From the NCBI GenBank assembly GCA_000526575.1, contig JAGI01000002.1:2465501-2529500 (forward strand): a stretch of 64,000 bases of DNA. The letters are read 5' to 3'. Shown here piece by piece: positions 52,537 to 61,265 of the stretch. The stretch is from Clostridium sp. 12(A) (GTDB lineage Bacteria > Bacillota > Clostridia > Lachnospirales > Lachnospiraceae). How positions within the stretch are numbered: position 1 is the first letter of the stretch; each line of letters begins with the position of its first letter. The position numbers and the translations under genes are program-made. The notes beneath the pieces were generated by a model. The model did not search any database and was not told the DNA's origin. It was given only the letters and a program-made list of their open reading frames with translations.

Positions 52537-53973
52537 ATGATGCGTAAACTGACATACGGTCTGGCAGCATTTTGCCTGACGGCTGTTCTGGTTTCGGGAC
52601 ATGCTTCTTATGCATGGGCAGACGAAGCACGTGGACCGGGATTTAGGAATGGCGTCCCAATAAGTCAGAATGACAGTCAGACTGAGACCAAAGATCAAGG
52701 CAGCAAAGTTACAGAGGAAGCGGAAAACGCTTTGGCTAATGCCGGCATAGACATCGGAAAAGAAGCAGAAGGAAACGGAGAAGATGGCGTGGAAGACGCC
52801 GCCGCAAAAGCTGCACAGGAAGCCTTAAAGGCTAATTTCCCCCGTCTCCAGACAACCGTTATGACAGGTGACAGCAACTGGTCCCAGCCTTTCGTAAACG
52901 ATGCCTGGATCACAAACAATGGGGAAGGATTCCATGGATTATCCACATTTCTCACAAATATCGTAGGCAATGTACTTTACCGGACTTATACATCAAGCAC
53001 AGGCTGGTCTCCCTGGGTCTTAAACGGACAGCAGACGACTAACTATGCCAATGATGTGAATATCGAAGCCATTCAGATGCGCTTTTCCGGTTATGTGAAC
53101 AACCAGTTTGATATTTATTATACCGCCAAATTAGAGGATGGTACTACTATGGGCTGGGCGAAGAACGGAACCGCTACAGGAACCATGGGGACAGGCCACT
53201 ATATTACAGGCTTTCGAATGGCTTTCTACGCCAAAAATTCTGCATTCCCCTACTCTACAGAAAAGCCGCTGATCTCCGCTGTTCCAGATGGAATTCAGCA
53301 GGTTGATGGTGCCCTTCGTTACGTAAACGGAGACGGCTCTGCCTTTACCGGCTGGGCATGGTCAGGCAATGAACGGTATTATTTCGTTGATTCCAATCCG
53401 GTGACGGGATGGCAGTACATAGACGGCTTTAAATATTATTTTGATGAAACTGGCAGGATGTTAAAGGACTTAGAGCCGGTTATGGGTGCAAATGGACCAT
53501 TTTTAATCAGCATCAATAAGCAGATGAACACCATGACCGTATTTGCAAAGGACGGAGAACGGGGATTTATCATTCCAGTCAAATCCTTCCTTACCTCAAC
53601 CGGACCGGATACTCCTCTTGGAACCTTCCAGACTCCGGCCAAATACCGCTGGCGGGATATGAACCACGGAATTTTCACCCAGTATGCGACCCGCATCTGG
53701 AAAGGATTCTTAATTCATTCCATTCTTTACAGCAAGCCTAACGGGATGACACTTGACTCCAGTACTTATAATTATCTGAGCATTGCTGAGTCAGCAGGCT
53801 GTATCCGTCTCTTATCGGGAGATGCCAAGTGGGTTTATGACCACTGTGCTCTTGGAACAACGGTTACCATTTATAACTCTCCGGTACCAGGACCTTATGA
53901 GCGACCTGCAATCGAACAGATTATTCCTGATTCACAGACCTGGGATCCTACTGATCCAAATATTGTTCATTAA
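52537..53973 (+). CDS. L,D-transpeptidase with wall-binding and ChW-like repeats
   Basis: This 478-aa secreted protein has a signal peptide (cleavage near YAWA-DEA) and an acidic linker to about 95. Residues about 105-235 resemble clostridial hydrophobic (ChW) repeats ('STGWSPWVLNGQQT', 'IEAIQMRFSGYVNNQFDIYY', 'TGHYITGFRMAFYAK'). Two choline-binding-like repeats follow (about 255-305), then a YkuD domain at about 315-455. Its active-site motif reads 'AESAGCIRLLSGDAKWVYD': the catalytic Cys is present, but Ala replaces the usual His of SHGC. The enzyme would form 3-3 crosslinks or attach proteins to peptidoglycan. AGGAGG precedes two adjacent ATGs. It is the only plus-strand gene in region G. 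Confidence 0.88.
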   Translation: MMRKLTYGLAAFCLTAVLVSGHASYAWADEARGPGFRNGVPISQNDSQTETKDQGSKVTEEAENALANAGIDIGKEAEGNGEDGVEDAAAKAAQEALKANFPRLQTTVMTGDSNWSQPFVNDAWITNNGEGFHGLSTFLTNIVGNVLYRTYTSSTGWSPWVLNGQQTTNYANDVNIEAIQMRFSGYVNNQFDIYYTAKLEDGTTMGWAKNGTATGTMGTGHYITGFRMAFYAKNSAFPYSTEKPLISAVPDGIQQVDGALRYVNGDGSAFTGWAWSGNERYYFVDSNPVTGWQYIDGFKYYFDETGRMLKDLEPVMGANGPFLISINKQMNTMTVFAKDGERGFIIPVKSFLTSTGPDTPLGTFQTPAKYRWRDMNHGIFTQYATRIWKGFLIHSILYSKPNGMTLDSSTYNYLSIAESAGCIRLLSGDAKWVYDHCALGTTVTIYNSPVPGPYERPAIEQIIPDSQTWDPTDPNIVH

Positions 53974-53994
53974 TATAAGTGTCTTACTTACATA

Positions 53995-54039
53995 AGCAAG
54001 GGCAGAAACGTGTGAAAACGTTTCTGCCCTTGCTATTTT
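53995..54039 (+). terminator. Strong terminator between convergent genes
   Basis: A perfect 16-bp stem (AGCAAGGGCAGAAACG at 53995-54010 with its complement at 54019-54034) and an 8-base loop are followed by ATTTT. It ends the L,D-transpeptidase transcript and may also serve the minus-strand operon. Confidence 0.9.
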
Positions 54040-54044
54040 GTATG

Positions 54045-55022
54045 TTAGCCATGATATTTCTTTCTTAAAAATCCGTACACTCCCGGAAACCTGTATTCCA
54101 GCTGGATAAAGAACCTGGTTCGGCTGGTGAGTTCCTTATAGTACTTCCTATACTCTGGATTCAAGATTTCCTTAAACTGTCTGGTATTGACCATGGTGTG
54201 ATAATACGTTCTCTTTTCAGCACTTCGAATCGCTTCCCGGAGTCGCCCTCCGGTTGCCGCATCGTAAAGGTCATATACCTTTTTCATCCGCTCGTAATAG
54301 ACGCTCTGCTTCTTCTCGTAATCTCCGCTTTTACCTTCCACCGTCCAGGACCCGGCAACACCTACCCGATAGGCGCTCATTGGCTCATCAAAGTAATAAC
54401 CGTATCCTTCGCTTGCTGCAATCATCTGAATGGGGGTATCTCCAACGGGACATTCCACATAATAATCGGGAAGTTCTTTTACGATACGGCTGGGAAATGC
54501 CATGGAAGACATGGCATAGCCAGAAGACTTATCCACAATATCTTCTGGTGAGAGGACCTTGTTTCCACAATAAGGCCGCATTTGTCCCTCTGTCACTGCT
54601 TTTCCCACCAGGTCTATTTGGGCACTGTGAATACAAAGTGTGCATTCCGGGTGGGCTTCCATATAATCGACCTGCTTTTGCATCTTATCCGGCGAGACCC
54701 AGTAATCATCTCCGTCGCACATAAAGATATATTTACCTCTTGCCCTGGGAAAATTAAAGGCACCACTGATGTTGTCGATGCCCTGGGAATACTGGTTTTC
54801 CGTCTGAATGAGAGGCAGTACCTTTCCCGGAAATCTCTTCTCGTATTCTCTAAGAATTTCTCCGGTGCCATCAGTGGAGGCGTCATCGTGTACCAGGATT
54901 TCAAATTCAAAATTTGTTTTCTGCATCAAAAAGCTGTCCAGAGCCTGACGGATATAATTCTTGTGGTTAAAGGTCACACAGTTTACACTGACCATAATGT
55001 TGGAATCAGAATTTCCGTTCAT
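54045..55022 (-). CDS. GT2 family glycosyltransferase
   Basis: This 325-aa protein has 'VSVNCVTFNHKNYIRQALDSF', 'LVHDDASTDGTGEIL' and the metal motif 'FMCDGDDYWVSPDKMQKQVD' near residue 101, typical of inverting GT2 enzymes with the C-D-G-D-D-Y-W signature. The C-terminal 70 residues are basic and may contact the membrane. It is the last gene of the six-gene operon starting at 59985, and its ATG overlaps the ATP-grasp stop. Confidence 0.88.
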   Translation of the reverse strand: MNGNSDSNIMVSVNCVTFNHKNYIRQALDSFLMQKTNFEFEILVHDDASTDGTGEILREYEKRFPGKVLPLIQTENQYSQGIDNISGAFNFPRARGKYIFMCDGDDYWVSPDKMQKQVDYMEAHPECTLCIHSAQIDLVGKAVTEGQMRPYCGNKVLSPEDIVDKSSGYAMSSMAFPSRIVKELPDYYVECPVGDTPIQMIAASEGYGYYFDEPMSAYRVGVAGSWTVEGKSGDYEKKQSVYYERMKKVYDLYDAATGGRLREAIRSAEKRTYYHTMVNTRQFKEILNPEYRKYYKELTSRTRFFIQLEYRFPGVYGFLRKKYHG

Positions 55023-56008
55023 TCTCTCTCGCCTTCTTTCCCCAGAATTTTTGTAATGTATTCCTCATATTTCCTGGCTATATACATGTCGGTGATACCA
55101 TGAAATGGTTCTATCTTCTCTCCGGTAAAGCACTTAATGTGATTGGAAACACAGTCATATCCGGCGAGACAGGAAAACTCCACACCACCGGAAAAACGGG
55201 GGTTGCACTCCAGCATTCGGTAAATGCCGTCTTCCCCTTCGATGAATTCAAAATTCACACAGCCATTTATGTGAATCGCCTCTGCAATTTCTCTGCACAT
55301 GGCTTCTAAATTCTCATTCGTAAATACAAGTACGGAAGTTCCGGCGCCATTGCCTGTCCGCAGAAGCTCTTTTCGGCAGATGACGGCACATTCTCCGGTT
55401 TCTTCCTGACGCACCACATCAACGGTAATGATACTTCCTTTATAATAGGGCTGCACCACAAAATCTCCGGCTTCCTGAAAGGTAAGAAAGCTTTTCATTT
55501 CCTCAAGGGAAGAAATGTAGTGAAGTCCCTGGCTGCTCCTTCCATTATATGGCTTTACAACGGCTGGATAAGAAATGGTATCAATATCTGCCTCTAAAAG
55601 GTCCACGGTCTCAATGGGATTTCCCAGTCCCTTTTGGGAAAGAAAAGAACTCATCTTCCGCTTATCCCTGCATAAGAGCATGGTCTCTTCCTCAGAAAGG
55701 CAAAGGGTTATGGAATGAGCTTTTAATTCCTCTCTGTGGCGGTTCCAAACATCGGCCTCCACATCGGTTAAGATGATGATGGCGTCCACCTGTTCCTGGT
55801 CACAAATAGAGAGCAGCCGTTCCACGTATCGCGGCTCTTCCGTTGCATATGGTACCTGAAAAAACGCGTCTGTATTGCCTGCATCTGCGATCCATTCGGA
55901 GGGGTAAATATCACAGCCAATGACACGAATCCCGTTCTTTTTTAAATTCTTAATTACTATATCCGCGGAAAATGATCCGATTGCGGTTACCAGTGCTGTC
56001 TTCATCAT
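55019..56008 (-). CDS. ATP-grasp enzyme (CarB-like)
   Basis: This 329-aa protein has an N-terminal pre-grasp domain ('TALVTAIGSFSADIVIKNLKKNGIRVIGCD') and an ATP-grasp domain from about 115. Lys and glycine-loop residues are in 'YPAVVKPYNGRSSQGLHYI', and the metal-binding end is in 'FEFIEGEDGIYRMLECNPRFSGGVEF'. Such enzymes join a carboxylate to an amine or similar nucleophile through an acyl phosphate. It overlaps the DegT aminotransferase gene by 4 bp, so a sugar-amine made by that enzyme is an attractive but unproven substrate. Confidence 0.88.
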   Translation of the reverse strand: MMKTALVTAIGSFSADIVIKNLKKNGIRVIGCDIYPSEWIADAGNTDAFFQVPYATEEPRYVERLLSICDQEQVDAIIILTDVEADVWNRHREELKAHSITLCLSEEETMLLCRDKRKMSSFLSQKGLGNPIETVDLLEADIDTISYPAVVKPYNGRSSQGLHYISSLEEMKSFLTFQEAGDFVVQPYYKGSIITVDVVRQEETGECAVICRKELLRTGNGAGTSVLVFTNENLEAMCREIAEAIHINGCVNFEFIEGEDGIYRMLECNPRFSGGVEFSCLAGYDCVSNHIKCFTGEKIEPFHGITDMYIARKYEEYITKILGKEGERE

Positions 56009-57138
56009 AGCCTCCCCTTTGGTTTTACGCCCAAGATAATATCACAGATACGGTCTGCATCACTGATGGATAAGTCCGCATACAGAGGAAGTGTGAGTAC
56101 GCTGTCAGCTGCTTTTTTCGCACATGGCAGACTGACTCCCTGAAACTGTTCCCGGTAGCAATCAAAATCAGTGATAAGAGGGTAGAAGTATTTTCTTGCA
56201 AATATATGATGAGAGGCCAAACGCTCATATACCTCATTCCTGGTCATGGAAAAGCCGTCAAAGGCAACCGGGAAATAAGCGTAGTTTGGCAATATGCCTT
56301 CCTTTTCCTGATTGAGACGAATGCCTGGAATCCCGGACAGACGTTTCCTATAATGTTCTGTAATCAGTCTTCGTTTTTCGATATTCTCTTCCACGTGCCT
56401 TAAGTTGCAGATGCCCATAACTGCCTGAAATTCATTCATCTTGGCATTGCCGCCCACGTATTCCACAGATTCCTTGCCCGTGATACCAAAGTTCTTTAAA
56501 TAGTTTAAAAGAACTTCAAGAGAGGGGTCCTGAAATGTTACCGCACCGCCTTCGATGGTATTAAATACTTTGGTGGCATGGAAGCTGAACATGGAGGCGT
56601 CTCCAAAGGTACCAATTCCTCTGCCATTCACCTCTACGCCAAAGGCATGGGCTGCATCGTATATGACTTTTAGGTTATGCTTTTTTGCAATTCTTTCTAT
56701 CTTTTCCATATCACAGACATTGCCGTATACATGCACCGGAAGAATGGCTGTTGTCTTATCGGTGATAAGCGCTTCGATTCGGTCTGCATCTATGGTGTAA
56801 TCGTCTTCTTTGATGTCGCAGAACACAGGGGTCAGATTATTTCTCATGATGGCATGGGTGGTGGAAGCAAAGGAAAATGGAGTGGTAATAACTTCCCCGG
56901 AAAGATTCATGGCCTGGAGCGCCATCTCAAGCGCCATATGTCCATTGACGAACAAAAGAAGGTTCTTTGCCTTTAAGTAAGCCTTTAACTGCTCCTTTAA
57001 GCGATCATGAAATTCTCCCATGTTGGTCATCCAGGCTGTTTCCCAGATGGGCTTTATCTCCTCTATGAATTCCTCATAGGAAGGCATGGATGCCTTCGTC
57101 ACTAATATATCTTTTTCTTCCGGTATCATACGTTCCAT
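56005..57138 (-). CDS. DegT/DnrJ/EryC1/StrS-family sugar aminotransferase
   Basis: This 377-aa PLP enzyme has 'LFVNGHMALEMALQAM' near residue 62, 'VIYDAAHAFGVEVNG' (cofactor Asp) near 155 and the Schiff-base Lys in 'FSFHATKVFNTIEGGA' near 190. It would aminate a 4-keto or 3-keto nucleotide sugar. No nucleotide-sugar dehydratase is in this operon, so the keto-sugar must come from elsewhere, possibly the dTDP-4-keto-6-deoxyglucose pool shared with rfbC. A start three codons in (57129) is possible because GGAGG is only two bases before the first ATG. Confidence 0.9.
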   Translation of the reverse strand: MERMIPEEKDILVTKASMPSYEEFIEEIKPIWETAWMTNMGEFHDRLKEQLKAYLKAKNLLLFVNGHMALEMALQAMNLSGEVITTPFSFASTTHAIMRNNLTPVFCDIKEDDYTIDADRIEALITDKTTAILPVHVYGNVCDMEKIERIAKKHNLKVIYDAAHAFGVEVNGRGIGTFGDASMFSFHATKVFNTIEGGAVTFQDPSLEVLLNYLKNFGITGKESVEYVGGNAKMNEFQAVMGICNLRHVEENIEKRRLITEHYRKRLSGIPGIRLNQEKEGILPNYAYFPVAFDGFSMTRNEVYERLASHHIFARKYFYPLITDFDCYREQFQGVSLPCAKKAADSVLTLPLYADLSISDADRICDIILGVKPKGRL

Positions 57139-57168
57139 TTCCTCCGTTTTCCATTGCCATAAAGGGGG

Positions 57169-58089
57169 TCAGATGGAAAACATCTGGCCAAACGTCCTTA
57201 TGATGGTGCTTTTATAAAATTTATATTTCCAGATAATCCTTACCTTTTCTAACCGGCTCTTGTCTGAAAGGGTGACAAATTGCTCCAGAGCTTCCCGTTT
57301 TTCACTGTCCATCTCCTGACCGTACTGCTTTAGAAAGGCTCTGGCCTGCAAGAACATCTTCCGGTACTCTTCCTTTACCCGCTCCTTTTGGGTCAATCGG
57401 CTTACATACTGTTCCATCTGGCCTCTGGAGCCTACCTGATTGCTTCCATGCTGCCGGTAGAGAAGGAGTGGCTGGTCAATATAGGATATTTTTCCAAAAC
57501 AGCTTGCTAAAAGCCCCAGCCACCAGTCATGCATCATACACTGCTTTGGTATGTAGGTCAAATAAGAAAGAAAGCTTCGGTTTATCATAACCGTATTACC
57601 AGTAATGTTATTCTCCACCAGATAATGAGTAAACCGGTTGTCATGAACCGCTATGTTCTGGAATCTTGCCATAGACTTTTGGCGAATGGTTCCTTCTTCA
57701 TCGGTCACAGATAAATCTCCGTGAACTAAAAGGGGGAGGTCATTTCCCCATTTTAGTTCCATCTGCTTCATCTCTTTTAATGTCACCTCTACCTTATGAG
57801 GAAGCCAGATATCATCCTGGTCGCAGAGCATGATATAATCGTCATCTGCACTGCTTAAGAGGCGAAAGAAGTTGTTTTGAGGACTTCCGGAAGCCTTAAT
57901 ATTTTTAAGGCTCTTGATCTGGTTCGGGTACTTTTTCTCATATTCCTTTATGATTCCAGGAGTTCTGTCAGAAGAAAGATCGTCTGAAATCAGGATAAAC
58001 AGCTCTTTGTGGGTCTGATTTAATAAGGAATCCAGCTGCTGCCTTAAGTAGGTCTCCCCATTATAGGTCGCCAGAAGAATCGTTACCAT
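57169..58089 (-). CDS. GT2 glycosyltransferase, RgpB-like
   Basis: This 306-aa enzyme has 'TILLATYNGETYLRQQLDSLL', 'ISDDLSSDRTPGII', 'YIMLCDQDDIWLPHK' (metal motif near 91-94) and 'CMMHDWWLGLLASCFGKISY' near residue 190. The C-D-Q-D-D-I-W signature and the M-H-D-W-W block are typical of the alpha-1,3-rhamnosyl/RgpB-type group. Donor identity is inferred only. Confidence 0.87.
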   Translation of the reverse strand: MVTILLATYNGETYLRQQLDSLLNQTHKELFILISDDLSSDRTPGIIKEYEKKYPNQIKSLKNIKASGSPQNNFFRLLSSADDDYIMLCDQDDIWLPHKVEVTLKEMKQMELKWGNDLPLLVHGDLSVTDEEGTIRQKSMARFQNIAVHDNRFTHYLVENNITGNTVMINRSFLSYLTYIPKQCMMHDWWLGLLASCFGKISYIDQPLLLYRQHGSNQVGSRGQMEQYVSRLTQKERVKEEYRKMFLQARAFLKQYGQEMDSEKREALEQFVTLSDKSRLEKVRIIWKYKFYKSTIIRTFGQMFSI

Positions 58090-58124
58090 GGCTTAAGCCT
58101 CCTTTCCCCAAAAGAAGGGACTCC

Positions 58125-58997
58125 CTACCAGGACAGTCCCACAATTTTTGTTAAAAACCAGATTTCCATCATCAAAAAACCAAGGAAGGCACGGACACAC
58201 ATCTCTTCCAGCGGATTGATCTTTAAATAGGCCTTATAATAATGAAGCTTGCTCTCATGAAGAATCGCCTGCTTCTTTAAAATAGATGCCACGCTTTTAT
58301 TAATGGATACAGAATGAAGATGTAAATAAGATTCATCAAGAAGAAGGGCTGTCCGATAGCCTTTTTCTTTCAGCTTATATCCAAGTATCTTTTCCTCATA
58401 ATAGAGGAATACCTTCTCATCGTAGAGTCCGCATTCCACAAGAGCCTTTGCATCCGCGAGAAATAAGGAGCCAAGAACTGCATCCACAAATGCGAGTCCC
58501 TTTTTCCCCATTATTTCTGGCCTGTCATTGAGAAAACGGGCAAACAAACGCCTTGTAATCAGACCTGTATCAAGCAGGTCTAATAACAATCCATTGAGCC
58601 TCCAGCTGGATAATGCTACACTGCCTGTCCGGTCTTTGGTGACGGCTGCGGCGATTGCCAGATTTTCTACCTTTTCAAAGGCTTCCGACATGGCTATAAT
58701 ACAAGCTTCCGATACCTTAACATCGGGATTGGCGACTAATACATGAGTCGCGCGTAAGGTGTGGTAGGCATACCGGATTCCAATGTTGTTGCCGCTTCCA
58801 TAGCCCCCATTAAAAGGAGATGTTAAAAGATGGACCGTTTCACTTTGAAGCTCCTTTAATAGGGTCAGGGAATCATCCGTGGAATGATTGTCCACTATGA
58901 CAATGGTATCGAGGCATTGATAATCCTTTATGGCAGTTACCAGACTCCTGGTGGTCACGGCATCGTTATAATTTAAAATAATACAGCTAATATTCAT
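58125..58997 (-). CDS. GT2 glycosyltransferase, rhamnosyltransferase-like (RfbF/WbbL type)
   Basis: This 290-aa protein has 'CIILNYNDAVTTRSLVTAI', 'VDNHSTDDSL', 'GGYGSGNNIGIRYAY' and 'VANPDVKVS', then 'DAVLGSLFLADAKALVECGLYDEKVFLYYEE', the pattern of the WbbL/RfbF subgroup. It is encoded 35 bp before the RgpB-like enzyme and 11 bp after the GT8 gene, so these three probably act in sequence on one lipid-linked acceptor. Confidence 0.87.
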   Translation of the reverse strand: MNISCIILNYNDAVTTRSLVTAIKDYQCLDTIVIVDNHSTDDSLTLLKELQSETVHLLTSPFNGGYGSGNNIGIRYAYHTLRATHVLVANPDVKVSEACIIAMSEAFEKVENLAIAAAVTKDRTGSVALSSWRLNGLLLDLLDTGLITRRLFARFLNDRPEIMGKKGLAFVDAVLGSLFLADAKALVECGLYDEKVFLYYEEKILGYKLKEKGYRTALLLDESYLHLHSVSINKSVASILKKQAILHESKLHYYKAYLKINPLEEMCVRAFLGFLMMEIWFLTKIVGLSW

Positions 58998-59007
58998 ATC
59001 CCTTCCT

Positions 59008-59985
59008 CTAGGAACCCTTTCTGGAATTAATCATCTGCATACCAAAACGGCGGCTGATCAGGTCACGAATGGGCGGACATAAAAAGGTGGCATAATCCAT
59101 TAGATGGTATAGCACCATGTAAAAGCGGCTCCCCTTCTCCTTTGGCGCTCCTGCCCAGGGAGTGAGGGAGAGATAATGGTCGTATATGTTTCGGTAATAA
59201 TTTAAATTCCACTGCTTCCACGGCCTCTCATCTCCCATAAAATGAAGGATTACGGGGTGCTTTTTCGCCTCTTTGAAGGACTTTTCTGGTATCGTTTTAT
59301 ACACCGGGGAAAGCCTTGTTAAATGGCTGTAGTGGAAATACCGGTAGTTGGTAAAGAAATTATAACGGGGCGGCAAAGGTTTTATCCTTCCTTTAAACGC
59401 TCCATTGATGGTATCCTGGTCTCCGGCAAAGAGCTTTCCTCCCTTGGAAGAATAAAAGTCCATCAAAAGCTTTTGGGCATGTTCCCCGCGCCAACGCTTC
59501 ATATCAATTAAAAGAACCCCGGAATTAAAGTAAGGGTCTTCAGGGGAAAGACCGATTGTTTCTTTTACCGATGAGTATATGGTGGGTTCCATAACAGCCC
59601 CCACCATATTGGAATCAAGATTGCTTTCCCACAGCCGTTTTAAGGAAGCGCACACCACGGTATCGCAGTCTAAATAAAGCACTCGCTCAGCCGTTTCCGG
59701 CAGCATCTCTCCCACAAATAAGCGGGCCATAATGCTTAAATCAAAGCCACCGGTATCCACCTCATAGGGAAAACGCTCTTTTAAATCCCCCAGCTCTATG
59801 ACTGTAACATGACGTTTAAATTGATTGCCAATGGAAAGAAGACGTTTTTTACTCTCTTCGGATAAACCCATGGATAAAATATAAATCTGGATTTCTTCCG
59901 CCTCTTTGTTATGATCCAGAAGAGAGTAAAGGGATACCCCGAGATGTCTGGCATAGCCGTCATTAGAAGCGTATACAACATTCAT
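59008..59985 (-). CDS. GT8 family glycosyltransferase
   Basis: This 325-aa retaining transferase has 'VVYASNDGYARHLGVSLYSLL', the metal motif 'VLYLDCDTVV' near residue 101, 'FNSGVLLIDMKRWR' and 'LHFMGDERPW' near residue 255, all typical of GT8. Unlike the two DUF4422-GT8 proteins of region A it has no N-terminal extra domain. It is the first gene of the operon 59985-54045, behind a TTTACA-type promoter. Confidence 0.9.
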   Translation of the reverse strand: MNVVYASNDGYARHLGVSLYSLLDHNKEAEEIQIYILSMGLSEESKKRLLSIGNQFKRHVTVIELGDLKERFPYEVDTGGFDLSIMARLFVGEMLPETAERVLYLDCDTVVCASLKRLWESNLDSNMVGAVMEPTIYSSVKETIGLSPEDPYFNSGVLLIDMKRWRGEHAQKLLMDFYSSKGGKLFAGDQDTINGAFKGRIKPLPPRYNFFTNYRYFHYSHLTRLSPVYKTIPEKSFKEAKKHPVILHFMGDERPWKQWNLNYYRNIYDHYLSLTPWAGAPKEKGSRFYMVLYHLMDYATFLCPPIRDLISRRFGMQMINSRKGS

Positions 59986-60031
59986 GAAAATCCCTCCGTC
60001 CTGTACTGATCCGTACCTTTAGTTCCGTTGT

Positions 60032-60060
60032 ATTGTACTATATCTCATAGGAAATGTAAA
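60032..60060 (-). promoter_or_regulatory. TTTACA-type promoter of the GT8-to-GT2 operon
   Basis: TTTACA (60055-60060) and TACAAT (60032-60037) are spaced by 17 bases. The nine bases after the -35 begin TTTCCTA, identical to the glf promoter. Confidence 0.75.
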
Positions 60061-60078
60061 CAGCCTGGGGCTTATGGT

Positions 60079-61179
60079 CTATGAAAGCTCCTGCTTTGCT
60101 ACTTTCATGGCAGATTCTATGACCTTGTCCATGTCATAATATTTGTACTCACCTAACCGGCCGCCAAATATAACACTGGATTCTTTTTCTGCCAGGGAAG
60201 CGTACTGCTTGTACAGCTCCTGGTTTCTCTCGTCATTGACTGGATAATATGGCTCCATACCTTCCTCCCAAGCCACGGAATACTCTCTGGTAATCACGGT
60301 CTTTGGCTGGGTGCCGAACTCAAAATGCTTATGCTCGATGATTCTTGTATAAGGTGTTTCCCGGTCGGTATAGTTTACAACAGCGACGCCCTGATAGTTG
60401 TCCATAGAAAGGGTTTCTGTCTCAAACCTAAGGCTCCGGTATTCCAGCTTTCCAAGCTGATACTGATAGAAGGCGTCAATCATTCCAGTATATACTGTCT
60501 TTTCACCAAGACTGTCATAATGCTCCCGGTTTTCCAGATAATCTACATTAAATTCCATGTCACAGCCTTCAAACAGCTTTTCAATGATAACATTGTATCC
60601 GCCCATTGGAATTCCCTGATATAAGTCGTTAAAGTAATTATTATCATAGGTAAAACGAACGGGAAGCCGCTTAATAATGAAAGCTGGCAGCTCTTTGCAG
60701 TCTCTTCCCCACTGCTTTTCCGTATATCCTTTTACCAGCTTCTCATAAATATCCGTTCCTACTAAGCTGATGGCCTGCTCCTCTAAATTCTTTGGCTCTC
60801 CTTTTACAGATGCCTTTTGTTCCTCGATTTTAGCCTTTGCTTCTGCCGGTGTGGCAACGTTCCACATCTTGCTGAAGGTATTCATATTAAAGGGCATGTT
60901 ATAGATTTCCCCTTTGTAATTAGCTACCGGGCTGTTGGTATAGCGGTTAAATTCCACAAGCTCATTGACAAATTTCCAAACCTCTTTGTTGCTGGTATGG
61001 AAAATGTGGGCGCCATAGGTGTGAACGTTAATTCCATCCTTTTCCTCGCAATAAATATTTCCGCCAATATGGCTGCGCTTCTCTACTACAAGACATTTCT
61101 TCCCCTTCTTACGGGCCAGATAGGCAAACACACCGGAATACAGTCCGCTTCCCACCAATACGTAATCATACTTTTTCAT
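60079..61179 (-). CDS. glf: UDP-galactopyranose mutase
   Basis: This 366-aa FAD enzyme interconverts UDP-galactopyranose and UDP-galactofuranose. It has the Rossmann start 'YVLVGSGLYSGVFAYLARKKGKKCLVVEKR' followed by 'HIGGN', then 'HTYGAHIFHT', 'GYTEKQWGRDCKELP' and 'YYPVNDERNQELY' with the conserved Tyr/Arg active-site residues. It supplies galactofuranose, probably to one of the GT enzymes of region G. It is a single-gene unit with its own promoter. Confidence 0.95.
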   Translation of the reverse strand: MKKYDYVLVGSGLYSGVFAYLARKKGKKCLVVEKRSHIGGNIYCEEKDGINVHTYGAHIFHTSNKEVWKFVNELVEFNRYTNSPVANYKGEIYNMPFNMNTFSKMWNVATPAEAKAKIEEQKASVKGEPKNLEEQAISLVGTDIYEKLVKGYTEKQWGRDCKELPAFIIKRLPVRFTYDNNYFNDLYQGIPMGGYNVIIEKLFEGCDMEFNVDYLENREHYDSLGEKTVYTGMIDAFYQYQLGKLEYRSLRFETETLSMDNYQGVAVVNYTDRETPYTRIIEHKHFEFGTQPKTVITREYSVAWEEGMEPYYPVNDERNQELYKQYASLAEKESSVIFGGRLGEYKYYDMDKVIESAMKVAKQELS

Positions 61180-61214
61180 AGTTTCCGTTCTCCTGTCTTT
61201 TATAAACTGCTCTT

Positions 61215-61243
61215 ATTATACTAAAATCCTTAGGAAATGTAAA
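61215..61243 (-). promoter_or_regulatory. TTTACA-type promoter of glf
   Basis: TTTACA (61238-61243) and TATAAT (61215-61220) are spaced by 17 bases on the minus strand, about 35 bases before the glf start. Confidence 0.75.
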
Positions 61244-61265
61244 TTCCTCTTGCCTTGTTACATGG

